A stretch of 7,256 nucleotides of DNA from Flectobacillus sp. (GTDB lineage: Bacteria; Bacteroidota; Bacteroidia; Cytophagales; Spirosomataceae): positions 1 to 7,256 of the forward strand of contig JARXAV010000165.1 in the NCBI GenBank assembly GCA_029865665.1. Direction: 5' to 3'. Positions 1 to 6,669 of the stretch are shown piece after piece (within the stretch, counting starts at the first letter, position 1; each line of letters begins with the position of its first letter). A program made the translations under genes and the position numbers. Below the pieces are notes generated by a model that searched no databases, was not told the origin of the DNA, and worked only from the letters and a program-made list of their open reading frames with translations.

Positions 1-115
1 CAAAATTCAAAAAGCAACTATGCCGCCACATAATTGCTTTTATAGAATGCTTGAAGAACCGCCATTCTTCAAATATCCTGAAATTCTTAATCATAAGTTG
101 GTAACGATTAATTGA
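1..115 (+). CDS. Possible 3' end of an unidentified CDS (partial)
   Basis: A frame read from position 2 is open for 37 codons from the window edge to a TGA at 113-115. Its peptide contains MPPHNCFYRMLEEPP and ends in HKLVTIN. By my hand count first codon positions are richer in G+C than third positions (about 40% against 27%), which is what a coding frame in an AT-rich genome should show. I do not recognise the family, and the fragment is too short to assign a function. The opposite strand is also open: a minus-strand ATG at 94-92 would give MIKNFRIFEEWRFF and onward, preceded by a Bacteroidota -7-like TACTTTTG at 125-118. That reading uses the codons CGG and AGG several times and has the less natural base pattern, so I prefer the plus strand, with low confidence. 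An 8-bp inverted repeat (51-58 with 65-72, 6-nt loop) lies inside the stretch. Confidence 0.25.
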   Translation, partial: KIQKATMPPHNCFYRMLEEPPFFKYPEILNHKLVTIN

Positions 116-243
116 ATCAAAAGTACCGTATTTATTCAATAAACCTAAAATTGAGGGGGAGACAAAAGGGGGACTATCCATGTTTTTCTACATATTTAGT
201 CCTTTTTAAAATTTTTAAGAATCAATACCCATAAATTATCGAT
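116..243 (+). other. Leader region of the first TPR regulator gene
   Basis: This non-coding stretch precedes the ATG at 244. It contains a 7-bp inverted repeat (111-117 with 134-140, 16-nt spacer) that overlaps the end of the possible upstream frame. It also contains two runs of five G (155-159 and 168-172), which stand out in such AT-rich DNA. No convincing Bacteroidota promoter (TTTG, 19-21 nt, TANNTTTG) was found on the plus strand, and no Shine-Dalgarno sequence precedes the ATG. A promoter must presumably lie here, but I cannot place it. Confidence 0.3.
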
Positions 244-1980
244 ATGAACAAGCTACTATTCTTAATCCTTATTTTGTGTAATAGTTCATATAGTTGGAGT
301 AATCAACGACGACTAGATAGTTTACAAAGCGTCTATCTGAAAGCTCGAGGAACGGCTAAAGTGGATGCTGCGATTGAATATGCTCGAAAAATACCGCCGT
401 CAGATTCGGTAAATGCAATTGCTATTTTGAAGGATGCACTCCGTATAGCCAAGGAAAAAAGTTATAGCTATGGGCAAATTCGAGTGAATCATTTTTTAGG
501 TTGGTATTATGTAGAGATACTCAATAATCGAAACAAAGGAATTCCATTATATAAAACTGCCATCGACTTAGCCACGAAGCATAAAAATTATAATGAGTTA
601 TTTTGGGTTTACGCACTTCTAAAAGATGCCTACGTATTTGTAGGCGACTATATTTCTGCCATTAATCTATTAAATGAAGCGATGAATACCGCTGAAAATA
701 CTGCTACAGCGAATAAGTATTTAGCTAGTATTTATGCAGGTTTATTCCAGTGTTATGGTGGCTTGGGGGATTTTGATAGAGCGAATGAAGTTTTTAAACA
801 GGGGGTAAAACTAGCTATTGAAGCAAATGATGTACATGAGCTTTGGTTTCTATATTCGTCTATGGCGGATATAAGAATGTTTGAAAATAAACCCAAAGTG
901 GCACTTGCCTATCTGAATAAAGCTATTGAGATAGGAGACAAAACAAAGGAATCTTATAACGTTTTGAATTTGCAGACGAAAGTGGATATATTAATTCAGC
1001 TTAATCGGATAAGGGAAGCGGAAACTTTATGTTGGAAAATAAGGGATACTATGGCTACTATGGCAGCATACGATTTTGTGGGGAGTAATAATGCCTCACT
1101 AAGCTATATTTACTTAGCTCATAAAAATTATGAAAAGGCATTGGAATACGCTTTACGCTCTTACGAAGAAACTAAAGCGACGGGAGATATTGAGAATTTG
1201 GTGGAATTAGATACCACTTTGGCTAAAATTTATGAATTAAAGGGCGATTTTCAACGTAGTAACTATTACAATAAGCATTATATCCAGCAGCATAGTCAAA
1301 TTCTAAAAAAGGAAAGGATTCTGGAGTATCAAAGTAAGCAATACGATAAGTATATCAAGGGGATTGAAAGTGCCAAGAAAAGTAAGCAAATCTATGTATT
1401 TCTATCCTTGTTTCTTTTCCTCATTCTCTTGCTTAGTATTGCCTTTTTTGTCATTAAACATAGAAATACGCAACTGGAAGTAAGACTATTGGATGAAATT
1501 GCGAAAGCAGAGGAGGAAAAACGTTTGAAGATGCAGATTGAAATGGATAGTAAGGCGAGAGAGCTGACTATGATGGCTATGGCTGCTGATCAAAAGAATG
1601 CACTCTGGCAAAGTGTTCAACAAAAACTCAAAGAGAAGTTAAATGATTTGCCAAGCGTTTCTGAAAAAGAGGTAAGAGATGTATTTAAAATTATCGCTCA
1701 AAACAGTGACACAAATGATGAATGGGGGACATTTAAAGTTCATTTTGAAAGTGTTCATCCTCAGTTTTTTACAATATTGAGTCAGATAAACGCCAATCTA
1801 ACACATTTAGAATTACGTCAATGTGCGTATATTAAAATCAATTTGTCACCCAAACAGGTCTCTAATTTATTGAACATCACCCCAGATTCTGTTAAAAAAG
1901 CTCGCCTACGTATTAAGAAAAAGCTGAATCTAAGCACAGAAGATAGTTTGACAAAGTTTATTGCAACGATACAGGGGTAA
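244..1980 (+). CDS. Membrane-anchored TPR sensor with LuxR-like HTH output (first of a tandem pair)
   Basis: This 578-residue protein is probably a one-component regulator that senses in the periplasm and binds DNA from the inner membrane. Seen in the sequence: a hydrophobic N-terminus (MNKLLFLILILC) ending near SYS-W, consistent with a signal peptide; helical TPR-like repeats from about 45 to 350; one strongly hydrophobic span at about 383-404, followed by the positive KHR; a charged coiled-coil stretch at about 406-465; then a C-terminal domain with DEWGTFKVHFESVHPQFF (492-509), ELRQCAYIKINLS (523-535) and a helix-turn-helix at about 536-563 (PKQVSNLLNITPDSVKKAR). That end matches the HTH of the Bacteroidota TPR and Y_Y_Y-type transmembrane regulators, related to LuxR/GerE. 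No kinase or receiver domain is present. The ATG is chosen because the signal peptide begins there. The next gene is a paralogue 91 bp downstream on the same strand, so the two may be co-transcribed. Ligand and target genes are unknown. Confidence 0.88.
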   Translation: MNKLLFLILILCNSSYSWSNQRRLDSLQSVYLKARGTAKVDAAIEYARKIPPSDSVNAIAILKDALRIAKEKSYSYGQIRVNHFLGWYYVEILNNRNKGIPLYKTAIDLATKHKNYNELFWVYALLKDAYVFVGDYISAINLLNEAMNTAENTATANKYLASIYAGLFQCYGGLGDFDRANEVFKQGVKLAIEANDVHELWFLYSSMADIRMFENKPKVALAYLNKAIEIGDKTKESYNVLNLQTKVDILIQLNRIREAETLCWKIRDTMATMAAYDFVGSNNASLSYIYLAHKNYEKALEYALRSYEETKATGDIENLVELDTTLAKIYELKGDFQRSNYYNKHYIQQHSQILKKERILEYQSKQYDKYIKGIESAKKSKQIYVFLSLFLFLILLLSIAFFVIKHRNTQLEVRLLDEIAKAEEEKRLKMQIEMDSKARELTMMAMAADQKNALWQSVQQKLKEKLNDLPSVSEKEVRDVFKIIAQNSDTNDEWGTFKVHFESVHPQFFTILSQINANLTHLELRQCAYIKINLSPKQVSNLLNITPDSVKKARLRIKKKLNLSTEDSLTKFIATIQG

Positions 1981-1988
1981 GCTGCCAA

Positions 1989-2011
1989 TCGAACTAGCTA
2001 TTTTTGTTCGA
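1989..2011. repeat. Short inverted repeat between the two regulator genes
   Basis: TCGAAC (1989-1994) and GTTCGA (2006-2011) are perfect 6-bp arms around an 11-nt loop, starting 9 bp after the stop codon of the first regulator gene. No T-run follows the right arm, so it is a poor intrinsic terminator. It could weakly attenuate read-through into the second gene or have no role. The 91-bp gap also holds an AGGAG at 2031-2035, too far from the ATG at 2072 to act as its ribosome-binding site. Confidence 0.3.
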
Positions 2012-2071
2012 CAGTACATAGAGGAATAAAAGGAGCTGAGTGAACTTAAAGAATGATTAACACACACCACA

Positions 2072-3826
2072 ATGAAATCGTCAGTATTATTATTAGTTAT
2101 GCTTTTTTATAGCGTATTCGGCTTTTCCAATGATGGTCATTTACGCAATGCTTATTTGACAGAAAAAGGTAATAAGAAAATTGATGCAGCCCTAGAATAT
2201 GCTTGTTCTTTAGCTCCATCAGATTCTGTTCTTGCGATTCGCATTTTACAAGAGTCATTAAAAGAAGCGAGCCTGAGTCATTATCAAGATGGGCAAATCA
2301 AAGCATATAGTTACTGGGGCTGGTATTATTTTGAAAAATTGCATAATCGTATGAAAGCCATTCCTCTTTTCGAAAAAGCAAAGGAGTTGGCTAAAGTGTA
2401 TAAAAATGATAGAGAATTATTTTCTGCTTATCGGAGATTGACGGATGTTTACGTTTTCACAGGAGATTTTATTGAGGCAATAGAACTACTGAAAGATGCC
2501 GAAAAAGTGGCAAAAGAAACCAATAATCAACGATACCTACTAAGTATTTACATTGCATCTATTTCTTGTTACGCAGGCATTGGGGATTTTGCACAAGCTG
2601 ATTCCCTATTTAAAGAAAGTCTTAAACAAATTCCTATATCCAAAAATCAGGAGGAAGTTTGGTATTTATATAACATTATGGCAGATGTTAAACGTCAGGA
2701 ACGAAAGCCTAAAGAGTCGTTGTATTATCTGAACAAGTCCATTGAAATTGGTACTAAAATAAAAGCTTATTACAATGTGTTGAATCTACAGTCTAAAGTC
2801 GATTTATTGATACAATTTAATCGAATAAAGGAGGCAGAAGATTTGTGTAAATCCATCAGGAAAGAAATGGCAACAATGCCTGCGTATGCCTTTGTAGGAA
2901 GTAATAATAAATCATTTAGCATGATTTATATCGCTAAAAAAGACTATGATAAAGCCTTAGCGTATGCCCTTCTTGCGTATAAAGAAATTACTGCAACAGG
3001 AAATGAGAATAATTTGATAGAGGTAGATACCCTTTTGTCAAGTATTTATGAAAAATTAGGCAATCATCGCCAAGCACTTTACTACCTCAAAGAGTATAAT
3101 ACACTGTATGGAAAAATTTTGTTGAACGATAAAATTAGAAATTTTCATACCATTCAATATCGCATAGGCTTGGAGCGAAAGCAATTTGAGATAAATCATG
3201 CTGAACAAAGTAAAAAAGTGTATGTTTTCCTATCGCTGGGGTTGGTAATTGTATTGGTGCTGATGGTGGTGTTATTCGTTAGTAAACAAAAAAATAATGA
3301 ACTCAAGGTGAGACTATTGGACGAAGCGGCTAAAAACGAAGAACAAAAGCTTGCCAAAATTCAATTTGAAATGGATAGTAAAACCAGAGAGTTAGCTCTA
3401 ATGGCGATGGCGGCAGATCAAAAAAATGTACTTTGGCAAAATCTAGAACAAGAATTAAAAGATAAGCTTAAAGAAATCCCTGCCGTTTCAGAAAGTGATA
3501 TGAAAGGTATTTTTAAAATTATCAACCAAAATGTAAATGAGCATGACGAATGGGGGACTTTTAAAGTTCATTTTGAAAGTGTTCATCCTCAATTCTTCAC
3601 AACGCTTAGCCAACTCATGCCCTCGTTGACTCCCTTAGAATTGCGTCAATGTGCTTATATCAAAATCAATTTATCGCCCAAACAGGTAGGAAATCTCTTA
3701 AATATTACGCCTGACTCGGTGAAAAAAGCTCGAATGCGTATCAAGAAAAAGCTAAATCTGAGTCCCGAAGATAGTTTGACGAAGTTTATTGCTACCATTC
3801 AAGAAGGAGTAACGCTAAAAATATAA
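2072..3826 (+). CDS. Membrane-anchored TPR sensor with LuxR-like HTH output (second of the pair)
   Basis: This 584-residue protein is a paralogue of the preceding gene and presumably arose by tandem duplication. Its architecture is the same: signal peptide (MKSSVLLLVMLFYSVFG), TPR-like helices at about 40-350, a membrane helix at about 383-403 (YVFLSLGLVIVLVLMVVLFV), a charged coiled coil at about 406-466, and a C-terminal HTH domain with DEWGTFKVHFESVHPQFF (492-509) and PKQVGNLLNITPDSVKKAR (536-554). By hand count the last part (481-577) differs from the first paralogue at 14 of 97 residues, about 86% identity. The TPR part is far more divergent, roughly 60% identical in its best-matching 100-residue block. 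From the membrane span onward the two proteins align without gaps. A short tail (EGVTLKI) extends beyond the first protein's end. I infer a shared or very similar DNA site with different input signals, and possibly mixed dimers. Direct targets cannot be read from the sequence. Confidence 0.88.
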   Translation: MKSSVLLLVMLFYSVFGFSNDGHLRNAYLTEKGNKKIDAALEYACSLAPSDSVLAIRILQESLKEASLSHYQDGQIKAYSYWGWYYFEKLHNRMKAIPLFEKAKELAKVYKNDRELFSAYRRLTDVYVFTGDFIEAIELLKDAEKVAKETNNQRYLLSIYIASISCYAGIGDFAQADSLFKESLKQIPISKNQEEVWYLYNIMADVKRQERKPKESLYYLNKSIEIGTKIKAYYNVLNLQSKVDLLIQFNRIKEAEDLCKSIRKEMATMPAYAFVGSNNKSFSMIYIAKKDYDKALAYALLAYKEITATGNENNLIEVDTLLSSIYEKLGNHRQALYYLKEYNTLYGKILLNDKIRNFHTIQYRIGLERKQFEINHAEQSKKVYVFLSLGLVIVLVLMVVLFVSKQKNNELKVRLLDEAAKNEEQKLAKIQFEMDSKTRELALMAMAADQKNVLWQNLEQELKDKLKEIPAVSESDMKGIFKIINQNVNEHDEWGTFKVHFESVHPQFFTTLSQLMPSLTPLELRQCAYIKINLSPKQVGNLLNITPDSVKKARMRIKKKLNLSPEDSLTKFIATIQEGVTLKI

Positions 3827-3879
3827 GATAGGGAAGTTATTTCAACTTGTGTAACCCAATAAGCTCAATCATAATAGGA

Positions 3880-3976
3880 TGTGTAAAAAGTGTAGCGTTT
3901 AAAGCGTTTTGTGCCAAATAAAATAGCTGTTTTTAGCTTTAATCTGAGGAAGAGTCGCTCATACACTTTTTACACA
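3880..3976. repeat. 97-bp quasi-palindrome with perfect 15-bp inverted ends
   Basis: TGTGTAAAAAGTGTA at 3880-3894 is the exact reverse complement of 3962-3976. Inside, GCG at 3895-3897 pairs with CGC at 3956-3958, and TTAAAGC at 3899-3905 pairs with GCTTTAA at 3936-3942, so most of the element can fold back on itself. It lies in the 164-bp gap between the convergent ends of the second regulator gene (stop at 3826) and the hydrolase gene (stop at 3991). Two readings fit: a structured bidirectional transcription barrier, or a miniature inverted-repeat element (MITE). No flanking target-site duplication is visible, and the loop is long for a classical terminator. The rest of the gap (3827-3879) has only a weak 5-bp inverted repeat (3834-3838 with 3844-3848). 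Confidence 0.55.
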
Positions 3977-3990
3977 ACCTCGTTATGGGT

Positions 3991-6174
3991 TTATTCGGAA
4001 ACTAATTTCCAAACAAAGCACGAACCATCTTTGCGGTCGGGGCGTGTGCCTTGGGCATCTGCCGAACATAAACTTTTTGCTTTAGGGTCAACAAAAAGAT
4101 AGCGGTGCGTTAGGAGCGACATCAACATGAGGTCACCTCTTAGCATATCTTGCCACTGAAAAAGTGATGCTTCACCCTGCTCTGTGGCTTCAATGCGTAC
4201 TTCGGCCATGCCTCCCATTCCTTTTACGGTAACAAAACCTCCGTCTTGTACAGACTGCAAAGCAATGCGTCCATTTCCTCTATCTAATACTCTAAAATGC
4301 GATAATTGCTCTTTGGCAAATGGCTCTGTACGTGACACAGGACGCAAAAAACGCTTCCAATTAACCAACAGTGTACTATCTGCTAAACTGGTCAAAGTAA
4401 TAATTTTACCATTCGGAATCGCTTGCGTTAAGCCTTTGGCACGTGGTTCATTTACAATAAAGTTATTGAAATCGGCAAATCCTCCTTCTTGATTCAATTG
4501 ATTGTAGTTAAAGAGGGCATATCGCACGCCCTGAAAAGTACGTAATTGGAAGGGCATAATAACGGTGTCGCCAATGGCCTTGAAGTTAATGCCATCTAGG
4601 CTGTAACTAAATAAGGCTTTGTCGGTGTCGAAATTGCCATGAACTCGTAACCAAAGACGAGCTTGAGTCAAGTTTTCAGTAAATCGTTTTCCTGTTTGTT
4701 GGGTAAACTGTACAATTGAAGTACTCGTGCCTGTTTTGCTAATACCAAGCCAAGCATAAGGAAGATTCAACAGAGCTAAACCAGCTACATCACCGTCTTT
4801 CAAACCTGAAATATCTATCTCGGTAGTGGCAATTGACTCTGGACCGATGGCTCTTTGGGTGAGTGAGTTGCGAGCATGGAAAAAGTCGGTAGCAGGTAAA
4901 GACTGTAAACGTAAATACCCTTTTCTGGCAGTTAATGACCATTTGCTTTCATCAGGGACATGATTCCATTGCCAGATTGGGAGTAAGCTTGTTCTCGAAA
5001 AAGCATCTGAGCGTTGGTAGGTTGCATGAGGGGCAGTGGAGAAACCTGTATTCGGTTTTACCCATGTTCTGGGCGAACGTCCTAAATTGCCTTCTAGTCC
5101 AAAATAAGGCCAACCATTTTTCCAAGTAACAGGCGATAAGGCCGTGACTCTTCCTACCGAATTATAGTCCATCATCGACCAACCCCACCAGTCTCCTGAT
5201 TGCGTTTGAACAATACCGCCTTGGTGCATGGGAATACTACCCACAAAATTTTCGACAGGAGCAATTAAGTTAAAAGGAGGATTTTTGCGAGTTTCTTTCA
5301 GTAACCAGCCAGTACCTACGCCTAAATTCTCTTCGGCACTCATGACATTTACTTCATAAGGCCCAGTTGGCTTGTCGGCACGTAAACATACCTGATAACA
5401 CAATGGGTCGTAGTTGGTATTGGTAATGTAGTACTTACCATTGATTTTATAAAAGTGACAACCTTCTCCCGCACCGCTCGATTTGGGTACAATAACTTGT
5501 TGCGTTTCCTTTTTTATATCTGTAAAATCGTCGCTTAGTTCTGCCATTTTGATTTCATCGTATCCCCAGATGATGTAGCTTTTTCCATCGTCATCAAATA
5601 GGACGGATAAATCATGAAAAGAACCCTTCATGGCTGTTTGAGTCCAAGGGCCTTTGGGGTCAGTGGCGGTAAATAACTGAGTCGTTTGTCCGTTAATGTT
5701 TGTAAAAAGATAAAACCTACCCTTGTGATAACGTAAGCAAGGAGCCCAAATGCCTTGCCCATAAATATCTTTCCCTTCTTGTAGGCGATAAGCAGGGCTA
5801 AAGTCAAGACGATTCACGGCATACGTTAAAAACTCCCAATTGACTAAATCTTTAGAATGTAAAATCGGAAGTCCTGGCATAGCGTGCATCGTTGTGCCAG
5901 TGAGGTAATAATCGTCACCCACCCGAATCAAATCAGGATCAGAAAATTCGTCGTGTAAGATAGGGTTGGTAAAAGTACCGTTACCATTGTCGGCAGCCCA
6001 AGTAGGGGTGTTGATAACCTCAAGAACTTCTTCGGTTTTGGGAAGTGCCTTTTTAGTCGTTTTCTTTTGTTGGGCATGCCCCAATAATGGTAAAAGAGCC
6101 AGTAAGCATAGATGAAAAGTTGTCAAAAAATGCCTTTTGCTTGAGATTGTTTTTGCTGAAATGAAAGGTTTCAT
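3991..6174 (-). CDS. Secreted GH43 glycoside hydrolase (beta-xylosidase/arabinofuranosidase type) with C-terminal trefoil domain
   Basis: This 727-residue enzyme probably removes xylose or arabinose from plant polysaccharides or their oligomers, acting in the periplasm or outside the cell. A long signal peptide (1-34, ending LLGHA) is followed by a lysine-rich linker (about 37-50). The five-bladed propeller spans about 65-375 and shows the GH43 catalytic triad: base Asp79 (in FSDPDLI), pKa-modulating Asp188 (in FHDLSVLFDDDG) and acid Glu237 (in GAGEGCHFYK). The segments PMHQGGIVQTQSGDWWGWSM and DGWPYFGL-like NGWPYFGLEGNLGRSPRTW (353-371) resemble subfamily 12-type enzymes, an assignment made from memory. 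A beta-sandwich of the GH43 C-terminal type follows at about 390-576, then a fascin-like beta-trefoil at about 580-727. No lipobox is present. No SusC/SusD genes are visible, and the upstream neighbour is divergent. By eye, G+C is higher than in the two regulator genes. Substrate choice between xylosides and arabinosides cannot be settled here. Confidence 0.92.
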   Translation of the reverse strand: MKPFISAKTISSKRHFLTTFHLCLLALLPLLGHAQQKKTTKKALPKTEEVLEVINTPTWAADNGNGTFTNPILHDEFSDPDLIRVGDDYYLTGTTMHAMPGLPILHSKDLVNWEFLTYAVNRLDFSPAYRLQEGKDIYGQGIWAPCLRYHKGRFYLFTNINGQTTQLFTATDPKGPWTQTAMKGSFHDLSVLFDDDGKSYIIWGYDEIKMAELSDDFTDIKKETQQVIVPKSSGAGEGCHFYKINGKYYITNTNYDPLCYQVCLRADKPTGPYEVNVMSAEENLGVGTGWLLKETRKNPPFNLIAPVENFVGSIPMHQGGIVQTQSGDWWGWSMMDYNSVGRVTALSPVTWKNGWPYFGLEGNLGRSPRTWVKPNTGFSTAPHATYQRSDAFSRTSLLPIWQWNHVPDESKWSLTARKGYLRLQSLPATDFFHARNSLTQRAIGPESIATTEIDISGLKDGDVAGLALLNLPYAWLGISKTGTSTSIVQFTQQTGKRFTENLTQARLWLRVHGNFDTDKALFSYSLDGINFKAIGDTVIMPFQLRTFQGVRYALFNYNQLNQEGGFADFNNFIVNEPRAKGLTQAIPNGKIITLTSLADSTLLVNWKRFLRPVSRTEPFAKEQLSHFRVLDRGNGRIALQSVQDGGFVTVKGMGGMAEVRIEATEQGEASLFQWQDMLRGDLMLMSLLTHRYLFVDPKAKSLCSADAQGTRPDRKDGSCFVWKLVSE

Positions 6175-6204
6175 AGCCTAAAGAATTGTTAAAAACGAAT
6201 TAAT

Positions 6205-6231
6205 GTTAAATTGTGTAAATTTAACACAATT
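6205..6231 (-). promoter_or_regulatory. Overlapping inverted repeats, likely operator of the GH43 gene
   Basis: AATTGTGT (6209-6216) and ACACAATT (6224-6231) are perfect 8-bp arms of a 23-bp near-palindrome. Apart from the unpaired centre base, only one symmetric pair is mismatched (6217/6223). A second pair of 8-bp arms overlaps it: GTTAAATT (6205-6212) with AATTTAAC (6218-6225). The element begins 31 bp upstream of the hydrolase start codon. Its position and symmetry suit a dimeric repressor or activator site. On the minus strand a TTTG at 6236-6233 sits just upstream and could be a -33 element, but no good TANNTTTG partner follows. No regulator gene is adjacent apart from the distant TPR pair. 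Confidence 0.45.
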
Positions 6232-6582
6232 CAAACTTCTCTGTATCCTGTGCTACGAATGGGGGGCATTTTCTTACCAGTAATAATGGTAGCAATATCA
6301 GGAATTTATATACCAATTGTGTCTGAGAAAGCCTTCAACTTTGTAGCGTCAATTTATAGGTATTCCAAGGTTACTTTTCTTCTTCCCTCTAAAGACGGAT
6401 AATGAAAGCTAATAGGCATTGTATCTTTGTGGCATTTAAGGTGTTATATATTAAGCAATGCTGGTGACTATCAAGCTCAGTATAATACGGTGATACCTAT
6501 AAAAAGCATGTTTAAATAACCATTTATGCTTTAATACAAGAAGAGAGTCTTTATTAAAGAAAAGGAAATAGGCGTATCGTTA
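6232..6582. other. Gene-free stretch of the divergent intergenic region
   Basis: About 350 bp separate the hydrolase operator from the symmetric element before the tolC-like gene, and no convincing gene is seen. A plus-strand ATG at 6259 opens a 47-codon frame with a hydrophobic stretch (FLPVIMVAISGIYIPIV) that ends at 6402. I have no support for its being translated. TATCTTTG at 6422-6429 matches the Bacteroidota -7 consensus TANNTTTG on the plus strand, but no TTTG or TTG lies 19-21 nt upstream. A 7-bp inverted repeat (AAAGCAT at 6503-6509, ATGCTTT at 6526-6532) and a palindrome CTTTA-T-TAAAG (6549-6559) are present. A long leader or small RNA is possible but not shown. Confidence 0.3.
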
Positions 6583-6629
6583 TATTTTTCAAAAAATAGA
6601 CAACAAAATTGACTAATTTTTGAAAAATA
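6583..6629. promoter_or_regulatory. Paired A/T palindromes upstream of the tolC-like gene, possible operator
   Basis: The 13 bases at 6583-6595 (TATTTTTCAAAAA) are the exact reverse complement of 6617-6629, with a 21-nt spacer. Each arm is itself nearly symmetric: TTTTT-C-AAAAA centred on 6590 and ATTTTT-G-AAAAAT centred on 6622. The centres are 32 bp apart, close to three helical turns, so two dimers could bind on one DNA face. The element ends 100 bp before the tolC-like start codon. No adjacent regulator gene of the TetR or MarR kind is visible in the window. AT-rich DNA produces such symmetry by chance fairly often. Confidence 0.35.
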
Positions 6630-6669
6630 GGAACGAATATCATTTTTCGGAGGTTATAAAGTCATAGGA

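Noticed and set aside
1989..2011. Intrinsic terminator between the two regulator genes
   Set aside because: The stem is only 6 bp with an 11-nt loop and no following T-run, so it is recorded only as an inverted repeat.
3880..3976. Complete insertion sequence
   Set aside because: At 97 bp there is no room for a transposase, and no target-site duplication is visible at the ends.
3911..4102. 63-codon plus-strand frame across the end of the hydrolase gene
   Set aside because: It begins at a non-ATG start inside the 97-bp quasi-palindrome and runs antisense over the GH43 C-terminus; its peptide shows no recognisable domain.
4184..4492. 102-codon plus-strand frame
   Set aside because: It lies wholly antisense to the hydrolase coding sequence, which has clear domain support; the peptide looks like a translated complement.
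4935..5129. 64-codon plus-strand frame
   Set aside because: It is antisense within the hydrolase gene, with no start context or recognisable motif.
6211..6402. 63-codon plus-strand frame with a hydrophobic middle
   Set aside because: It starts with TTG inside the near-palindromic operator; the first ATG is at 6259. There is no ribosome-binding site, promoter or family resemblance. Left as unsupported.
6649..6669. Earlier tolC-like start using the GGAGG at 6649-6653
   Set aside because: The frame is open upstream of 6730, but the only starts near the GGAGG are ATA (6664) and TTG (6670, spacing too long). The added residues would bury the clear signal peptide.
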